Shown here one piece after another: positions 45,087-53,516 of a stretch of DNA of 64,000 nt. Both the position numbers and the translations under genes were made by a program. Positions within the stretch are counted from its first letter, which is position 1; each line of letters opens with the position of its first letter. Source of the DNA: Planctomycetota bacterium. GTDB taxonomy: Bacteria; Planctomycetota; UBA1135. The notes under the pieces were generated by a model. The model saw nothing but the letters and a program-made list of their open reading frames with translations, was not told where the DNA came from and ran no database searches. Location of the stretch: NCBI GenBank assembly GCA_004295085.1, contig SHNF01000002.1, positions 434,001-498,000 on the forward strand, written 5' to 3'.

Positions 45087-46217
45087 ATGAAGGCCCTTGA
45101 CGGACTGGGTCTAGCCGTAGTTGCCGCCCTGACGGTCACCGGCATCGTGCTCATGAGCCCCGGCCGCGCCGAGGCGCGGACTCCCGATGTCCGCTACACG
45201 CTCGACCCGGTGACGCGGAAGGACTACGCGGGCTTCGGCGAGGAAGGCTTCGCCGCGCTCGAGCAGGCGCTCACGGCGTTCTTCGGCCCGCACGCGCAGC
45301 CCACGCTCCCCGACGGCGCCGCCGAAGCGCTGGGGCTGAGTCCCGAGCGCATCCAGCACGGCCGCAACCTGTACGTGGAGAAGTGCATGCACTGCCACGG
45401 CATGTCCGGCGGCGGCGACGGCCCCACGGCGCCGTTCCTGGTCCCCCGGCCCCGCAGCTTCCGCATGGGCAAGATCAAGTTCGCGAGCACGCCGCGGACC
45501 TCGCCGCCGGTGCACGAGGACCTGCTGCGCGTGCTGCAGCGCGGCGTGGCCTACACGGCGATGCCGTCGTTCGTGAACGAGAGCCGCGAGGACCTGGAAG
45601 CGCTGGCCTCCTACGCGCAGTTCCTGCTCATGCGCGGCTCCACCGAGCGGCTGGTGGCCTTCGTGCTGGATGACGAGGGCACCCTCGAGGAGGAGCTGAC
45701 GCCGGAGCAGCGCCAGCAGGCCATCCTCGAGTACATGGCCGAGGAGTTCGATGGCGTGCGCCAGAGCTGGGTCGACGCCCGCGACCAGGTGATCGAGGCG
45801 CCCACGCCCCGTCCCCAGGCCAGCGAGGAGTCGGTGGCCCGCGGCAAGGCCCTGTTCCTGGACGCGACCACCGAGTGCTCGGCCTGCCACGGCGAGGACG
45901 GCAAGGGTCAGGGTCCCAACGTGTACAGCGCGGAGCCGTTCCCGGACGAGATCACCGGCGAGCTGCGCACCGGGTACAAGAAGTACGACGAGTGGGGCAC
46001 CGAGCTGAAGGCCGCGGAGCGCGGCTACGAGGCCAGGCCGGCCGACCTCACGCGCGGCTTCTACCGCGGCGGCGACCGCCCGATCGACCTGTACCGGCGC
46101 ATCCACCAGGGCGTCAACGGCAACATCATGCCGGCCTTCGGCGGCAACCTGACGCCCGAGCAGATCTGGGACCTGGTCAACTACATCTACTCCATCCGCT
46201 TCCTGGGCGTCCGTTAG
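45087..46217 (+). CDS. Diheme cytochrome c
   Basis: 376 aa with an N-terminal signal/anchor (LGLAVVAALTVTGIVLM). Two cytochrome c domains are seen: CMHCH at ~98-102 with GPTAPF and TAMPSFVNES (distal Met), and CSACH near 265 with GNIMPAFGG near the C-terminus. ACGGAGAACCAGG before the ATG is a good ribosome site. The gene lies 13 bases before ctaC. In many caa3 oxidases the cytochrome c is fused to subunit II; here it is separate and probably the immediate electron donor. Confidence 0.92.
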   Translation: MKALDGLGLAVVAALTVTGIVLMSPGRAEARTPDVRYTLDPVTRKDYAGFGEEGFAALEQALTAFFGPHAQPTLPDGAAEALGLSPERIQHGRNLYVEKCMHCHGMSGGGDGPTAPFLVPRPRSFRMGKIKFASTPRTSPPVHEDLLRVLQRGVAYTAMPSFVNESREDLEALASYAQFLLMRGSTERLVAFVLDDEGTLEEELTPEQRQQAILEYMAEEFDGVRQSWVDARDQVIEAPTPRPQASEESVARGKALFLDATTECSACHGEDGKGQGPNVYSAEPFPDEITGELRTGYKKYDEWGTELKAAERGYEARPADLTRGFYRGGDRPIDLYRRIHQGVNGNIMPAFGGNLTPEQIWDLVNYIYSIRFLGVR

Positions 46218-46230
46218 GAGGTCGCGACCC

Positions 46231-47022
46231 ATGCACCGTCTGTGGACCCTCCTGTTCGGCGCGGCGGCGGTGTTCGCCGTCGGGATCTTCTTCTGGGCCG
46301 CCGGCAAGAGCGGCTACTGGTTCCCCGAGAACGTGTCCGTGATCGGCGTGGACATCGACCACCTGTACTGGGTGATCACCTGGATCACCGGCATCACCTT
46401 CGTGGTGGTCATGGTCTTGTTCCTGTGGTTCCTGTGGAAGTACGGCGACGAGCGCCGTCCCGGGAAGGCGGTGTTCACCCACGGCAACCACACCCTGGAG
46501 ACGGTGTGGACGGCGGTGCCGGCCGCCATCCTGGTCTTCATCGCCGTGTACCAGTACGGCGCCTGGAAGGAGGCGAAGTTCCGCTCGCACATGCCGGACT
46601 CGCCGCTGCACGCGCGCGTGCTGGCCGGACAGTTCGAGTGGCGCATCCGCTATCCCGGGCCCGACCGGGAGCTCTACACCGATGACGACGTGGAGCAGGT
46701 CAACCTGCTGCACGCCTGGAAGGACCAGGACATCGTGCTCCAGCTCGAGAGCCGCGACGTCCTGCACTCGTTCTTCGTGCCGGCGGCGCGCATGAAACAG
46801 GACATGGTGCCCGGCATGAAGCAGAACATGTGGTTCCAGATCACGCGGGCCGGCGAGTACGAGATCGCCTGCGCCGAGCTGTGCGGCTGGGGCCACTACA
46901 AGATGAAGGGGCACCTGATCGTGCACGAGACCAAGGCCGACTTCGACCGCTGGTACCAGGAAGCGCTGGGCCGGCAGAACGCGGACCAGCGCGACCCGAG
47001 CATCTGGGAGCGGGGCGAGTGA
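46231..47022 (+). CDS. ctaC: Cytochrome c oxidase subunit II
   Basis: 263 aa. Two transmembrane helices near residues 4-25 and 45-70 are followed by the periplasmic cupredoxin domain. The CuA site is complete: H in DVLHSFFVPA, and CAELCGWGHYKM giving Cys, Glu carbonyl, Cys, His and Met. It accepts electrons from the cytochrome c and passes them to subunit I. Unlike caa3-type subunit II there is no fused cytochrome domain. The stop TGA shares one base with the start of ctaD (TGATG). Confidence 0.95.
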   Translation: MHRLWTLLFGAAAVFAVGIFFWAAGKSGYWFPENVSVIGVDIDHLYWVITWITGITFVVVMVLFLWFLWKYGDERRPGKAVFTHGNHTLETVWTAVPAAILVFIAVYQYGAWKEAKFRSHMPDSPLHARVLAGQFEWRIRYPGPDRELYTDDDVEQVNLLHAWKDQDIVLQLESRDVLHSFFVPAARMKQDMVPGMKQNMWFQITRAGEYEIACAELCGWGHYKMKGHLIVHETKADFDRWYQEALGRQNADQRDPSIWERGE

Positions 47023-48830
47023 TGAGCAGCACTGCAACGACCATCCACACCGAAGCGCACGCCGCCCACGCGGAGCACGAGCTCTCGTTCGTGAGGAAGT
47101 ACATCTTCTCCACGGACCACAAGATCATCGGCATCCAGTTCCTGTTCACGGTCCTGTTCACGCTCGGCCTGGGCGGCCTGCTGGCCCTGGGCGTGCGCTG
47201 GCAGCTGGCCTACCCGTGGACCAAGGTGCCGATCTTCGGCGAGCTGCTGTGGAGCGACAACGGCGGCGCGATGCCGGCCGAGGTCTATCCCATGCTCACC
47301 ACCATGCACGCCTCGGTGATGATCTTCCTGGTGATCATCCCGGGGCTGTCCGGCGTGTTCGGGAACTTCTGCATCCCGCTGCAGATCGGTGCGCGCGACA
47401 TGGCCTTCCCGACCATGAACATGATCTCTTACTGGTTCATGTGGCCGGCGATCCTGTTCTTCGTGGCCTCGTTCTTCGTGACCGGCGGCGCGGCCACCTT
47501 CGGCTGGACCAGCTATCCGCCGGGCGCCGGCAACCTGCAGGCGGCCCCGGGCTCGTTGCACGGGCAGACGCTCTGGCTGCTGGGCCTGTTGTGCGTGGGC
47601 GTGAGCTCCCTGCTCGGCTCGGTGAACTACATCACCACGATCGTGAAGCTGCGCACCAAGGGCATGAGCTTCTTCCGCATGCCCATGACCACGTGGGCGC
47701 TGTTCATCACCGCCATCCTGCAGGCCTTCGCGCTGCCGGTGCTCACCGCGGCCCTGATCCTGCAGGTCGCGGACCGCGAGTTCATGACCTCGTTCTTCCG
47801 CCCCGACGACCTGGTCATCAACAACGAGCCGGCCGGTCCGGGCGGCGGCCAGCCGCTGCTGTGGCAGCACCTGTTCTGGTTCTACAGCCACCCGGCCGTG
47901 TACATCATGATCCTCCCGGCCATGGGCGTGGTCAGCGACGTCATCACCACCTTCGCGCGCAAGCCGCTGTTCGGGTACAAGCCGATGGTGCTGGCGGTGG
48001 CCGGCATCGCCTTCCTGGGCTTCATCGTGTGGGGCCACCACATGTTCCAGTCCGGCATGAACCCGGCGCTGGGCATGACCTTCATGACCTCCACCATGCT
48101 GATCGCCCTGCCCTCGGCGGTGAAGGTCTTCAACTGGCTGGGCACCTTGTGGGGTTCGCGCATCCGCTGGACCACGCCCATGCTCAACGCGCTGGCCTTC
48201 GTGAGCATGTTCGTGATCGGCGGCCTGAGCGGCATCTTCATGGCGGCCACGCCGGTGGACATCTACATCCACGACACCTACTACATCGTCGGGCACATCC
48301 ACTACGTGCTGTTCGGCGGCTCCTTGTTCGGGCTGTTCGCCGGCCTGTACTACTGGTACCCGAAGATGTTCGGGCGCAGGATGAGCGAGTTTTGGGGCAA
48401 GGTGCACTTCGCCGGCTCGTTCGTCCTCTTCAACCTCGTGTTCTTCCCCATGCACATCCTGGGCATGGGCGGGTTCCCGCGCCGCTACGCCGACCCGTAC
48501 TTCTTCGAGACCTGGAAGGACACCAAGCCCATGAACCAGATGATGACGATCGCGGCCATCCTCCTGGGCTTCTTCCAGCTCATCCTGCTCCTCAACTTCT
48601 TCCTGTCCCTGCGCCGGGGCGAGAAGGCCGGCCACAACCCGTGGCGCGCCAACTCGCTGGAGTGGCACACGCCGGAGATCTGGCCGGGCCACGGCAACTG
48701 GGGCGCGAGGACCCCGACCGTGCACCGCGGCCCTTACGAGTACGCGGCGCCGGAGTCCGAAGAGGACGGCTACTACCCGCAGACCACGCCGCCCCCCGGA
48801 TCCCAGGCGGAGCGCGCCCACGCGCACTGA
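47022..48830 (+). CDS. ctaD: Cytochrome c oxidase subunit I, A2-type (YSHP motif)
   Basis: 602 aa with twelve transmembrane helices. Haem and CuB ligands: MHASVMIF (low-spin haem His), FWFYSHPAVYIMIL (CuB His and cross-linked Tyr), WGHHMFQSG (CuB His pair) and IVGHIHYVLFGG (haem a3/a His). The loop reads YSHPAVY rather than GHPEVY: the helix VI glutamate of the A1 type is absent and the YS pair of the A2 family (as in Rhodothermus marinus) is present. It reduces O2 to water and pumps protons. The C-terminus has a soluble tail with a histidine end (ERAHAH). Confidence 0.95.
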   Translation: MSSTATTIHTEAHAAHAEHELSFVRKYIFSTDHKIIGIQFLFTVLFTLGLGGLLALGVRWQLAYPWTKVPIFGELLWSDNGGAMPAEVYPMLTTMHASVMIFLVIIPGLSGVFGNFCIPLQIGARDMAFPTMNMISYWFMWPAILFFVASFFVTGGAATFGWTSYPPGAGNLQAAPGSLHGQTLWLLGLLCVGVSSLLGSVNYITTIVKLRTKGMSFFRMPMTTWALFITAILQAFALPVLTAALILQVADREFMTSFFRPDDLVINNEPAGPGGGQPLLWQHLFWFYSHPAVYIMILPAMGVVSDVITTFARKPLFGYKPMVLAVAGIAFLGFIVWGHHMFQSGMNPALGMTFMTSTMLIALPSAVKVFNWLGTLWGSRIRWTTPMLNALAFVSMFVIGGLSGIFMAATPVDIYIHDTYYIVGHIHYVLFGGSLFGLFAGLYYWYPKMFGRRMSEFWGKVHFAGSFVLFNLVFFPMHILGMGGFPRRYADPYFFETWKDTKPMNQMMTIAAILLGFFQLILLLNFFLSLRRGEKAGHNPWRANSLEWHTPEIWPGHGNWGARTPTVHRGPYEYAAPESEEDGYYPQTTPPPGSQAERAHAH

Positions 48831-48833
48831 GTC

Positions 48834-49793
48834 GTGAACACGGCGGCGGCACAACCCGTCGGCGCCGCGCTGGCGCCCTCCCCGCAGGCCGCAGGCCCGG
48901 TCTGGGTGCATCGCGTGGCCCTGCTGTGCCTGGCGGCGGTGCTGTGCACGATCACGCTGGGCGCGGTCGTGACCAGCCTGGAAGTGGGCATGGCCTACAA
49001 CACATGGCCCGGCTACAAGAACCTCGGCTTCTTCGGCGCCTCCCTGACCGCGATCCTCGCCGACGGCGGGCTGGGCGCGCTCATCGAGCACAGCCACCGC
49101 CTGGTGGCCGCCGTGAGCGTGATCGTGACCGTGGTGGTGTTCCTGGCCACACTGCTGGTGCGCGGCGCGCCCCGCTCCTGGCTGCTGCTCGCGTTCGCCC
49201 TGATGCTGATGATCGGGCTGCAGGCCTGGATCGGCGCCCAGCGCGTGCTGGCGAACGAGCGCCAGCTGGCCATGGTGCACGGCATCGGCGCCCAGGTCGT
49301 GTTCGTGACCCTGGCGGTGCTGGCGCGCCTGAGCTCGCCCGCCTGGCGCCGCCAGCCGCGGCTGGCGGCGCCCGCCGGCGACCGCCTGCGCCTGTGGAGC
49401 TCGGCGGCGGTGGCGGTGCTGGGCGTGCACCTGTTCGCGGGCGCGGGCCTGCGCCACCAGCAGGCGTCGCTGTACGGTCACGTGCTGCTCGCCGGCGTGG
49501 TCACCGCGGTCCTGCTCGTGAACGTGGGCCTCGTGCTGGCGCACTTCCGCGCGGTCGCGTCCCTGCGCAAGGCCGCGCTGGCCCTGGTCAGCCTGCTGGG
49601 CGTGCAGCTGGCCCTGGGGCTGGCCACCTGGGCCTTCAAGTACGGACCGGCGGCCTCCGCGGCCTCGCTGGAGCTGCACGCGGCGCTGAGCAGCGCGCAC
49701 GTGGTCATCGGCGCGGTGGTGGTGGCCGTGACTGCGTGCCTGGCGCTCGACGCATGGCTGCGCCTGCCGCGCGGCCAGGGAGCGCAGGCGTGA
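48834..49793 (+). CDS. ctaA: Heme A synthase, COX15/CtaA family
   Basis: 319 aa with a GTG start three bases after ctaD. Eight helices in two halves are seen. Conserved histidines lie in VWVHRVALL, LIEHSHRLVAAV and MVHGIGAQ, with GAVVTSLEVGMAYNTWP after helix 1 typical of COX15. It oxidises the methyl group of haem O to give haem A for the oxidase. In the second half the expected histidine motifs are weaker (LGVHLFAGAGLRHQQ, AALSSAHVVIG). The stop overlaps the ctaB start (GTGA). Confidence 0.9.
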   Translation: MNTAAAQPVGAALAPSPQAAGPVWVHRVALLCLAAVLCTITLGAVVTSLEVGMAYNTWPGYKNLGFFGASLTAILADGGLGALIEHSHRLVAAVSVIVTVVVFLATLLVRGAPRSWLLLAFALMLMIGLQAWIGAQRVLANERQLAMVHGIGAQVVFVTLAVLARLSSPAWRRQPRLAAPAGDRLRLWSSAAVAVLGVHLFAGAGLRHQQASLYGHVLLAGVVTAVLLVNVGLVLAHFRAVASLRKAALALVSLLGVQLALGLATWAFKYGPAASAASLELHAALSSAHVVIGAVVVAVTACLALDAWLRLPRGQGAQA

Positions 49794-50665
49794 ACCGGCT
49801 GCGCGACGCCGCCGAGCTGATCAAGCTGCGCATCCAGGCCATGGCGCTGCTGGTGGCCGTGGCCGCGCTGTGGCTGGCGTCGCGGCACAACGGCGCCGCG
49901 TTCGACGCCGCGGTGCTGCCGCACCTGCTGGCCGGCTTCGCGCTGGTGTGCAGCGGCGCCGCCGCCCTCAACCAGGTCCTCGAGGCGGACGTGGACGCGC
50001 GCATGCAGCGCACGCGCCTGCGTCCGATCCCGGCCGGACGGATCGCGCGCCGCACCGTCCTGGCGCTGAGCCTGACGGCGGCGGCGGCGGGCGTCGCCTG
50101 GCTGGCCTGGCGCGTGAACCCCCTGTGCGCCGGACTGAGCCTGACCATGCTGGCCGTGTACGACTTCGCGTACACGCCGCTGAAGCGGATCACGCCGCTG
50201 AACACGATCGTGGGCGCGTTCCCCGGGGCCATGCCGGCGCTGGTGGGCTGGTCCGCCGCCGGCTACGGCCTGGATTTCGTGGCCGGGATGCTGTTCGCCA
50301 TCCTGTTCCTGTGGCAGATCCCCCACTTCATCGCCATCGCCTGGATCCACCGCGAGGACTACCGGCGCGCCGGCTTCCGCATGATCACTCTCGCCGACGC
50401 GGAGGGACGCGCCAGCGGCCGCCAGGCCGTGAGCTGGGCCCTGGCGCTGGTGCCGGCCAGCCTGCTGCCGTCGCTCGCCGGCGCCGGACCGGCGTACTTC
50501 TGCGGGGCGCTGCTCCTGAGCCTCGGCTTCCTGGCCGCGGCGCTGCGCTTCCGCCTGGGCAGCTCCTTGCCGCGGGCGCGCTCGCTGCTGCGGGTCTCCC
50601 TCGTCTACCTCCCCTTGCTGCTGCTGCTGCTCGCGGCCGACGCCGCTCCGGCCGCGGCGCGCTGA
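49790..50665 (+). CDS. ctaB: Protoheme IX farnesyltransferase (heme O synthase)
   Basis: 291 aa with a GTG start overlapping the ctaA stop by four bases. This is a UbiA-superfamily prenyltransferase with motif 1 LNQVLEADVDARMQRTRLRP (NxxxDxxxDxxxxRT) and motif 2 YDFAYTPLKRITPLN. HFIAIAWIHREDYRRAGFRM is characteristic of haem O synthases. About eight to nine helices. It makes haem O, the substrate of CtaA. Some 740 codons of open frame upstream of this start, in the same frame as ctaB, are shadow sequence over ctaD/ctaA. Confidence 0.94.
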   Translation: MNRLRDAAELIKLRIQAMALLVAVAALWLASRHNGAAFDAAVLPHLLAGFALVCSGAAALNQVLEADVDARMQRTRLRPIPAGRIARRTVLALSLTAAAAGVAWLAWRVNPLCAGLSLTMLAVYDFAYTPLKRITPLNTIVGAFPGAMPALVGWSAAGYGLDFVAGMLFAILFLWQIPHFIAIAWIHREDYRRAGFRMITLADAEGRASGRQAVSWALALVPASLLPSLAGAGPAYFCGALLLSLGFLAAALRFRLGSSLPRARSLLRVSLVYLPLLLLLLAADAAPAAAR

Positions 50666-50671
50666 CCTTCC

Positions 50672-51397
50672 ATGAGCTCCATCGCGCACACCGCCGACGA
50701 AGTCGAACTGGGACCGCCGATTCCGACCGCCAAGTTCGCCATCTGGCTGTTCCTGGCCACGGAAGTCATGTTCTTCGGCGCCTTCATCGGCGCCTACATC
50801 GTGCTGCGCTCCGGCGCGGGCGCGTGGCCCGACCCGCACTGGGAGCTGGCGCCCGGCCTGGGCACCATCGTGGATCCCATCATCGGCACCCTCAACACGG
50901 TGGTCCTGCTCGGCTCCTCGGTGACGGTGGTGCTGGCCCACGCCGCCGCCCTGCGCCAGCAGATGAGCCGCGCGCGCGCCTTCATCGGCCTCACCATCCT
51001 GCTGGGCCTCGCCTTCCTGGTGGTGAAGTACTTCGAGTACTCGCACAAGATCCACCTCGGCATCTACCCGGGCGGACCGGCCGGCATGGGCAGCACCCAT
51101 CCCATCCACGGCCACGAGAACCTCACCTACGCCGACCTGACCGCCCCCGACGCGGCCGGCAACCCGCGCCTGACGCCCTCGTCGCTCAACCTGTTCGCCT
51201 CCTGCTACTTCACGCTGACCGGCTTCCACGCCCTGCACATGGTGGGCGGCATCCTGGTCTGGGCCTGGCTGTTCCTCAAGAAGCTGACGCCCGCCAACGA
51301 GCGCCACATCGAGTACACGGGCCTGTACTGGCACTTCGTGGACATCGTCTGGATCTTCCTGTTCCCTCTCTTCTACCTGCTCCCGACCCGGAGCTGA
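50672..51397 (+). CDS. ctaE: Cytochrome c oxidase subunit III
   Basis: 241 aa; six or seven transmembrane helices. FAIWLFLATEVMFFGAFIGAY with the conserved glutamate, VKYFEYSHKIHLGIYPG, and FTLTGFHALHMVGGI with FVDIVWIFLFPLFYLL at the end are diagnostic of COX3. A loop insertion of about 50 residues (PGGPAGMGSTHPIHGHENLT onward) lies between helices. Six bases separate it from ctaB. Confidence 0.95.
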   Translation: MSSIAHTADEVELGPPIPTAKFAIWLFLATEVMFFGAFIGAYIVLRSGAGAWPDPHWELAPGLGTIVDPIIGTLNTVVLLGSSVTVVLAHAAALRQQMSRARAFIGLTILLGLAFLVVKYFEYSHKIHLGIYPGGPAGMGSTHPIHGHENLTYADLTAPDAAGNPRLTPSSLNLFASCYFTLTGFHALHMVGGILVWAWLFLKKLTPANERHIEYTGLYWHFVDIVWIFLFPLFYLLPTRS

Positions 51398-51407
51398 GGA
51401 GAATCCC

Positions 51408-51707
51408 ATGGAGCACGCCCACGCCCCGGTGTCCGTCAAGCTGTACGCCGTCATCGGCACCATCCTGGTCGTCGGCACGGTCCTGGCCTTCGTGTTCGCC
51501 GACGCCTTGCACCTGTCCTGGGGCGCGACGGTGCTGATGATCTTCGGCATCGCCAGCTTCAAGGTGCTGCTGGTGGCCCTGTACTTCATGCACCTCAAGT
51601 TCGAGGGCAGATGGAAGTACATCCTCACCATCCCGCCGCTCATCCTGTTCCTGGGCCTGCTGCTGGCCCTGCTGCCCGATATCGCCGGACTGGGCCGCTA
51701 CGGCTAG
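51408..51707 (+). CDS. ctaF: Cytochrome c oxidase subunit IV (CtaF/CoxD-like)
   Basis: 99 aa with three predicted helices (LYAVIGTILVVGTVLAF, MIFGIASFKVLLVALYFMHL, YILTIPPLILFLGLLLALL). The VALYFMHLKFE segment is typical of prokaryotic subunit IV. The ribosome site GAGGAG precedes the ATG. It completes the four-subunit oxidase and ends just before the ABC exporter gene. Confidence 0.88.
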   Translation: MEHAHAPVSVKLYAVIGTILVVGTVLAFVFADALHLSWGATVLMIFGIASFKVLLVALYFMHLKFEGRWKYILTIPPLILFLGLLLALLPDIAGLGRYG

Positions 51708-51708
51708 C

Positions 51709-52680
51709 TTGACCGCCGTACTCGAGGTCCAGGACGCCGCCCGGCGCTTCGGCGAGGTCCAGGCCCTGGACGGCGTCTCCTTCGCCGCCGGCGCCGGCGA
51801 GGCCGTGGGCCTGCTCGGCCCCAACGGCAGCGGCAAGAGCACCCTGATCCGCTGCATCGTGACCCTGGAGCGCCTGGATTCCGGGAGCATCCTCGTGGAC
51901 GGCGCCGACGTCGCCGCGCAGCCGGCGCGCGCGCGCCAGTCGCTGGGCTACGCCGGCCAGGAGTTCGCGCTCGACAAGGTCCTGACCGGGCGCGAGCTGC
52001 TGCGCTTCACCGCCGGCATCGTGCACCTGCCCCGCCCCGAGATCGCGGCGCGCGTGGACGAGATGCTCGGCCGCCTGGACCTGCTCGGCGCCGCCGACCG
52101 CCGCATCGAGGGCTATTCCGGCGGCATGAAGCGGCGCCTGGACCTGGCCGCCAGCCTCCTGCACCGTCCCGCGCTCCTGATCCTGGACGAGCCATCCTCC
52201 GGCCTGGACCTGGAGGCGCGCCGGCGCCTGTGGAGCTTCCTGCGCGACCTGCGCCGCGACGGCACGACGCTCCTGGTCGCCACGCACGACTTCGAGGAGG
52301 CCGACGTCCTGTGCGACCGCCTGCTGCTGATGAGCGCGGGCCGGGTGACCGCCAGCGGCTCTCCGCAACTCCTGCGCAACGCGCTCGGCAGCTTCGTGCT
52401 CGGCGCCTCTCTGCACGAGCATCCGCAGGAAGGCGACACCACGCGCCTGGAACAGCTCTTCCACGGCATTCCGGGCCGCCCGCTGCCGCCGGACGCGCGC
52501 CGGGCCGAGCTGGACTGGGTGCTCCCCGCCGGCGTCGGCGAGCACGACGTCCAGGCGTTCATCGCCCGGGCACAGGAGCGCGCGCACGCGCTGGGCATGC
52601 CCTTGTTCTCGCTGGTGCTGCGCAAGCCGACGCTGGAGGACGTGTACCGTGCCGCCGTGAGAGGCCTGGGCCATGGTTAG
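51709..52680 (+). CDS. ABC transporter ATP-binding protein
   Basis: 323 aa with a TTG start one base after the ctaF stop. Walker A GPNGSGKST at ~38-46, Q-loop LGYAGQEF, signature YSGGMKRRLDLA, Walker B LLILDEPSSGLD and H-loop VATHDFEEA are all present. The C-terminal ~90 residues resemble the regulatory tail of DrrA-type exporters. It pairs with the ABC-2 permease at 52673 (eight-base overlap). Continuous transcription with the oxidase genes suggests a link to respiration, such as export of a cofactor or complex assembly, but no substrate can be assigned. Confidence 0.92.
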   Translation: MTAVLEVQDAARRFGEVQALDGVSFAAGAGEAVGLLGPNGSGKSTLIRCIVTLERLDSGSILVDGADVAAQPARARQSLGYAGQEFALDKVLTGRELLRFTAGIVHLPRPEIAARVDEMLGRLDLLGAADRRIEGYSGGMKRRLDLAASLLHRPALLILDEPSSGLDLEARRRLWSFLRDLRRDGTTLLVATHDFEEADVLCDRLLLMSAGRVTASGSPQLLRNALGSFVLGASLHEHPQEGDTTRLEQLFHGIPGRPLPPDARRAELDWVLPAGVGEHDVQAFIARAQERAHALGMPLFSLVLRKPTLEDVYRAAVRGLGHG

Positions 52681-53485
52681 CCCGTTCTGGCAGGAGACGC
52701 GCGTCCAGACCTGGCGCTGGTTCCTGCACAGCCGCCGCCGCCCCATCGTGGTGGTCAGCGGCCTCATGCAGCCCATCATCTGGATGACACTGTTCGTGCT
52801 GGTCTTCAAGAACAGCATGAGCTCGGTCCTGGGCTCGGACCTGACCTACCTCGACTTCGTCACGCCCGGGGCGCTGCTCTTCACCGCGTTCAACGCCTCG
52901 CTCAACGCCGGCGTGCCGATCCTCTTCGATCGCGAGCTCGGCTTCCTGGACCGCCTGCGCGCGGCGCCGCTCGCCGACCGCTTCTCCATCGTGCTGTCCT
53001 CCGCGATCCACATCGCGGCGATCACGCTGCTGCAGTGCCTGGTGATCGTGGCCGGCACCACGCTCCTCGGCGTGCGCTTCCAGGGCGGCTCCAGCGGCGC
53101 GCTGCTCGCCCTCGCGGCGCTGTGCCTCGTCATCCTCGGCTTCACCAGCCTCAGCCTGGGCCTTGCCTTCCAGTTCCGCCGCCACTTCGAGATGCTGGCG
53201 GTGGTGATGATCGTCACGCTGCCCCTCATCTTCCTCTCCAGCGCGTTTGCGCCGCTCGAGCGCCTGCCGGATCTGCTCCAGAACCTGGTCTTGCTCAATC
53301 CGGTCACCATGGCCATCGAGCCGCTGCGCCTGGTCTACACGCGCGCGGACTGGAGCCTGGGCGCGCCGCTGGCTCAGAGCTGGCTCGGCCCGATCAACTC
53401 CTGGCACTTCCTGCTCGGCCTGCTGCTCTTCAACCTGCTCGCGGGCCTCTGGAGCCGCAAGGTCCTGTCCCGCAAGCTGGCCTGA
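52673..53485 (+). CDS. ABC-2 type permease
   Basis: 270 aa, six membrane helices, DrrB/NodJ-like. FVTPGALLFTAFNASLNAGV and FDRELGFLDRLRAAPLADR form the coupling-helix region, and FLSSAFAPLERLPDLLQNLV with NPVTMAIEPLRL is the characteristic ABC-2 signature near the C-terminus. It starts eight bases before the end of the ATPase gene. Forms a homodimeric exporter with it; substrate unknown. Confidence 0.92.
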   Translation: MVSPFWQETRVQTWRWFLHSRRRPIVVVSGLMQPIIWMTLFVLVFKNSMSSVLGSDLTYLDFVTPGALLFTAFNASLNAGVPILFDRELGFLDRLRAAPLADRFSIVLSSAIHIAAITLLQCLVIVAGTTLLGVRFQGGSSGALLALAALCLVILGFTSLSLGLAFQFRRHFEMLAVVMIVTLPLIFLSSAFAPLERLPDLLQNLVLLNPVTMAIEPLRLVYTRADWSLGAPLAQSWLGPINSWHFLLGLLLFNLLAGLWSRKVLSRKLA

Positions 53486-53516
53486 GAGCCTCCACCGTCA
53501 CGGCGCCAGGCTGCCG

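Noticed and set aside
46231..47022. Subunit II as a caa3 fusion with cytochrome c
   Set aside because: The chain ends shortly after the CuA motif and contains no CxxCH.
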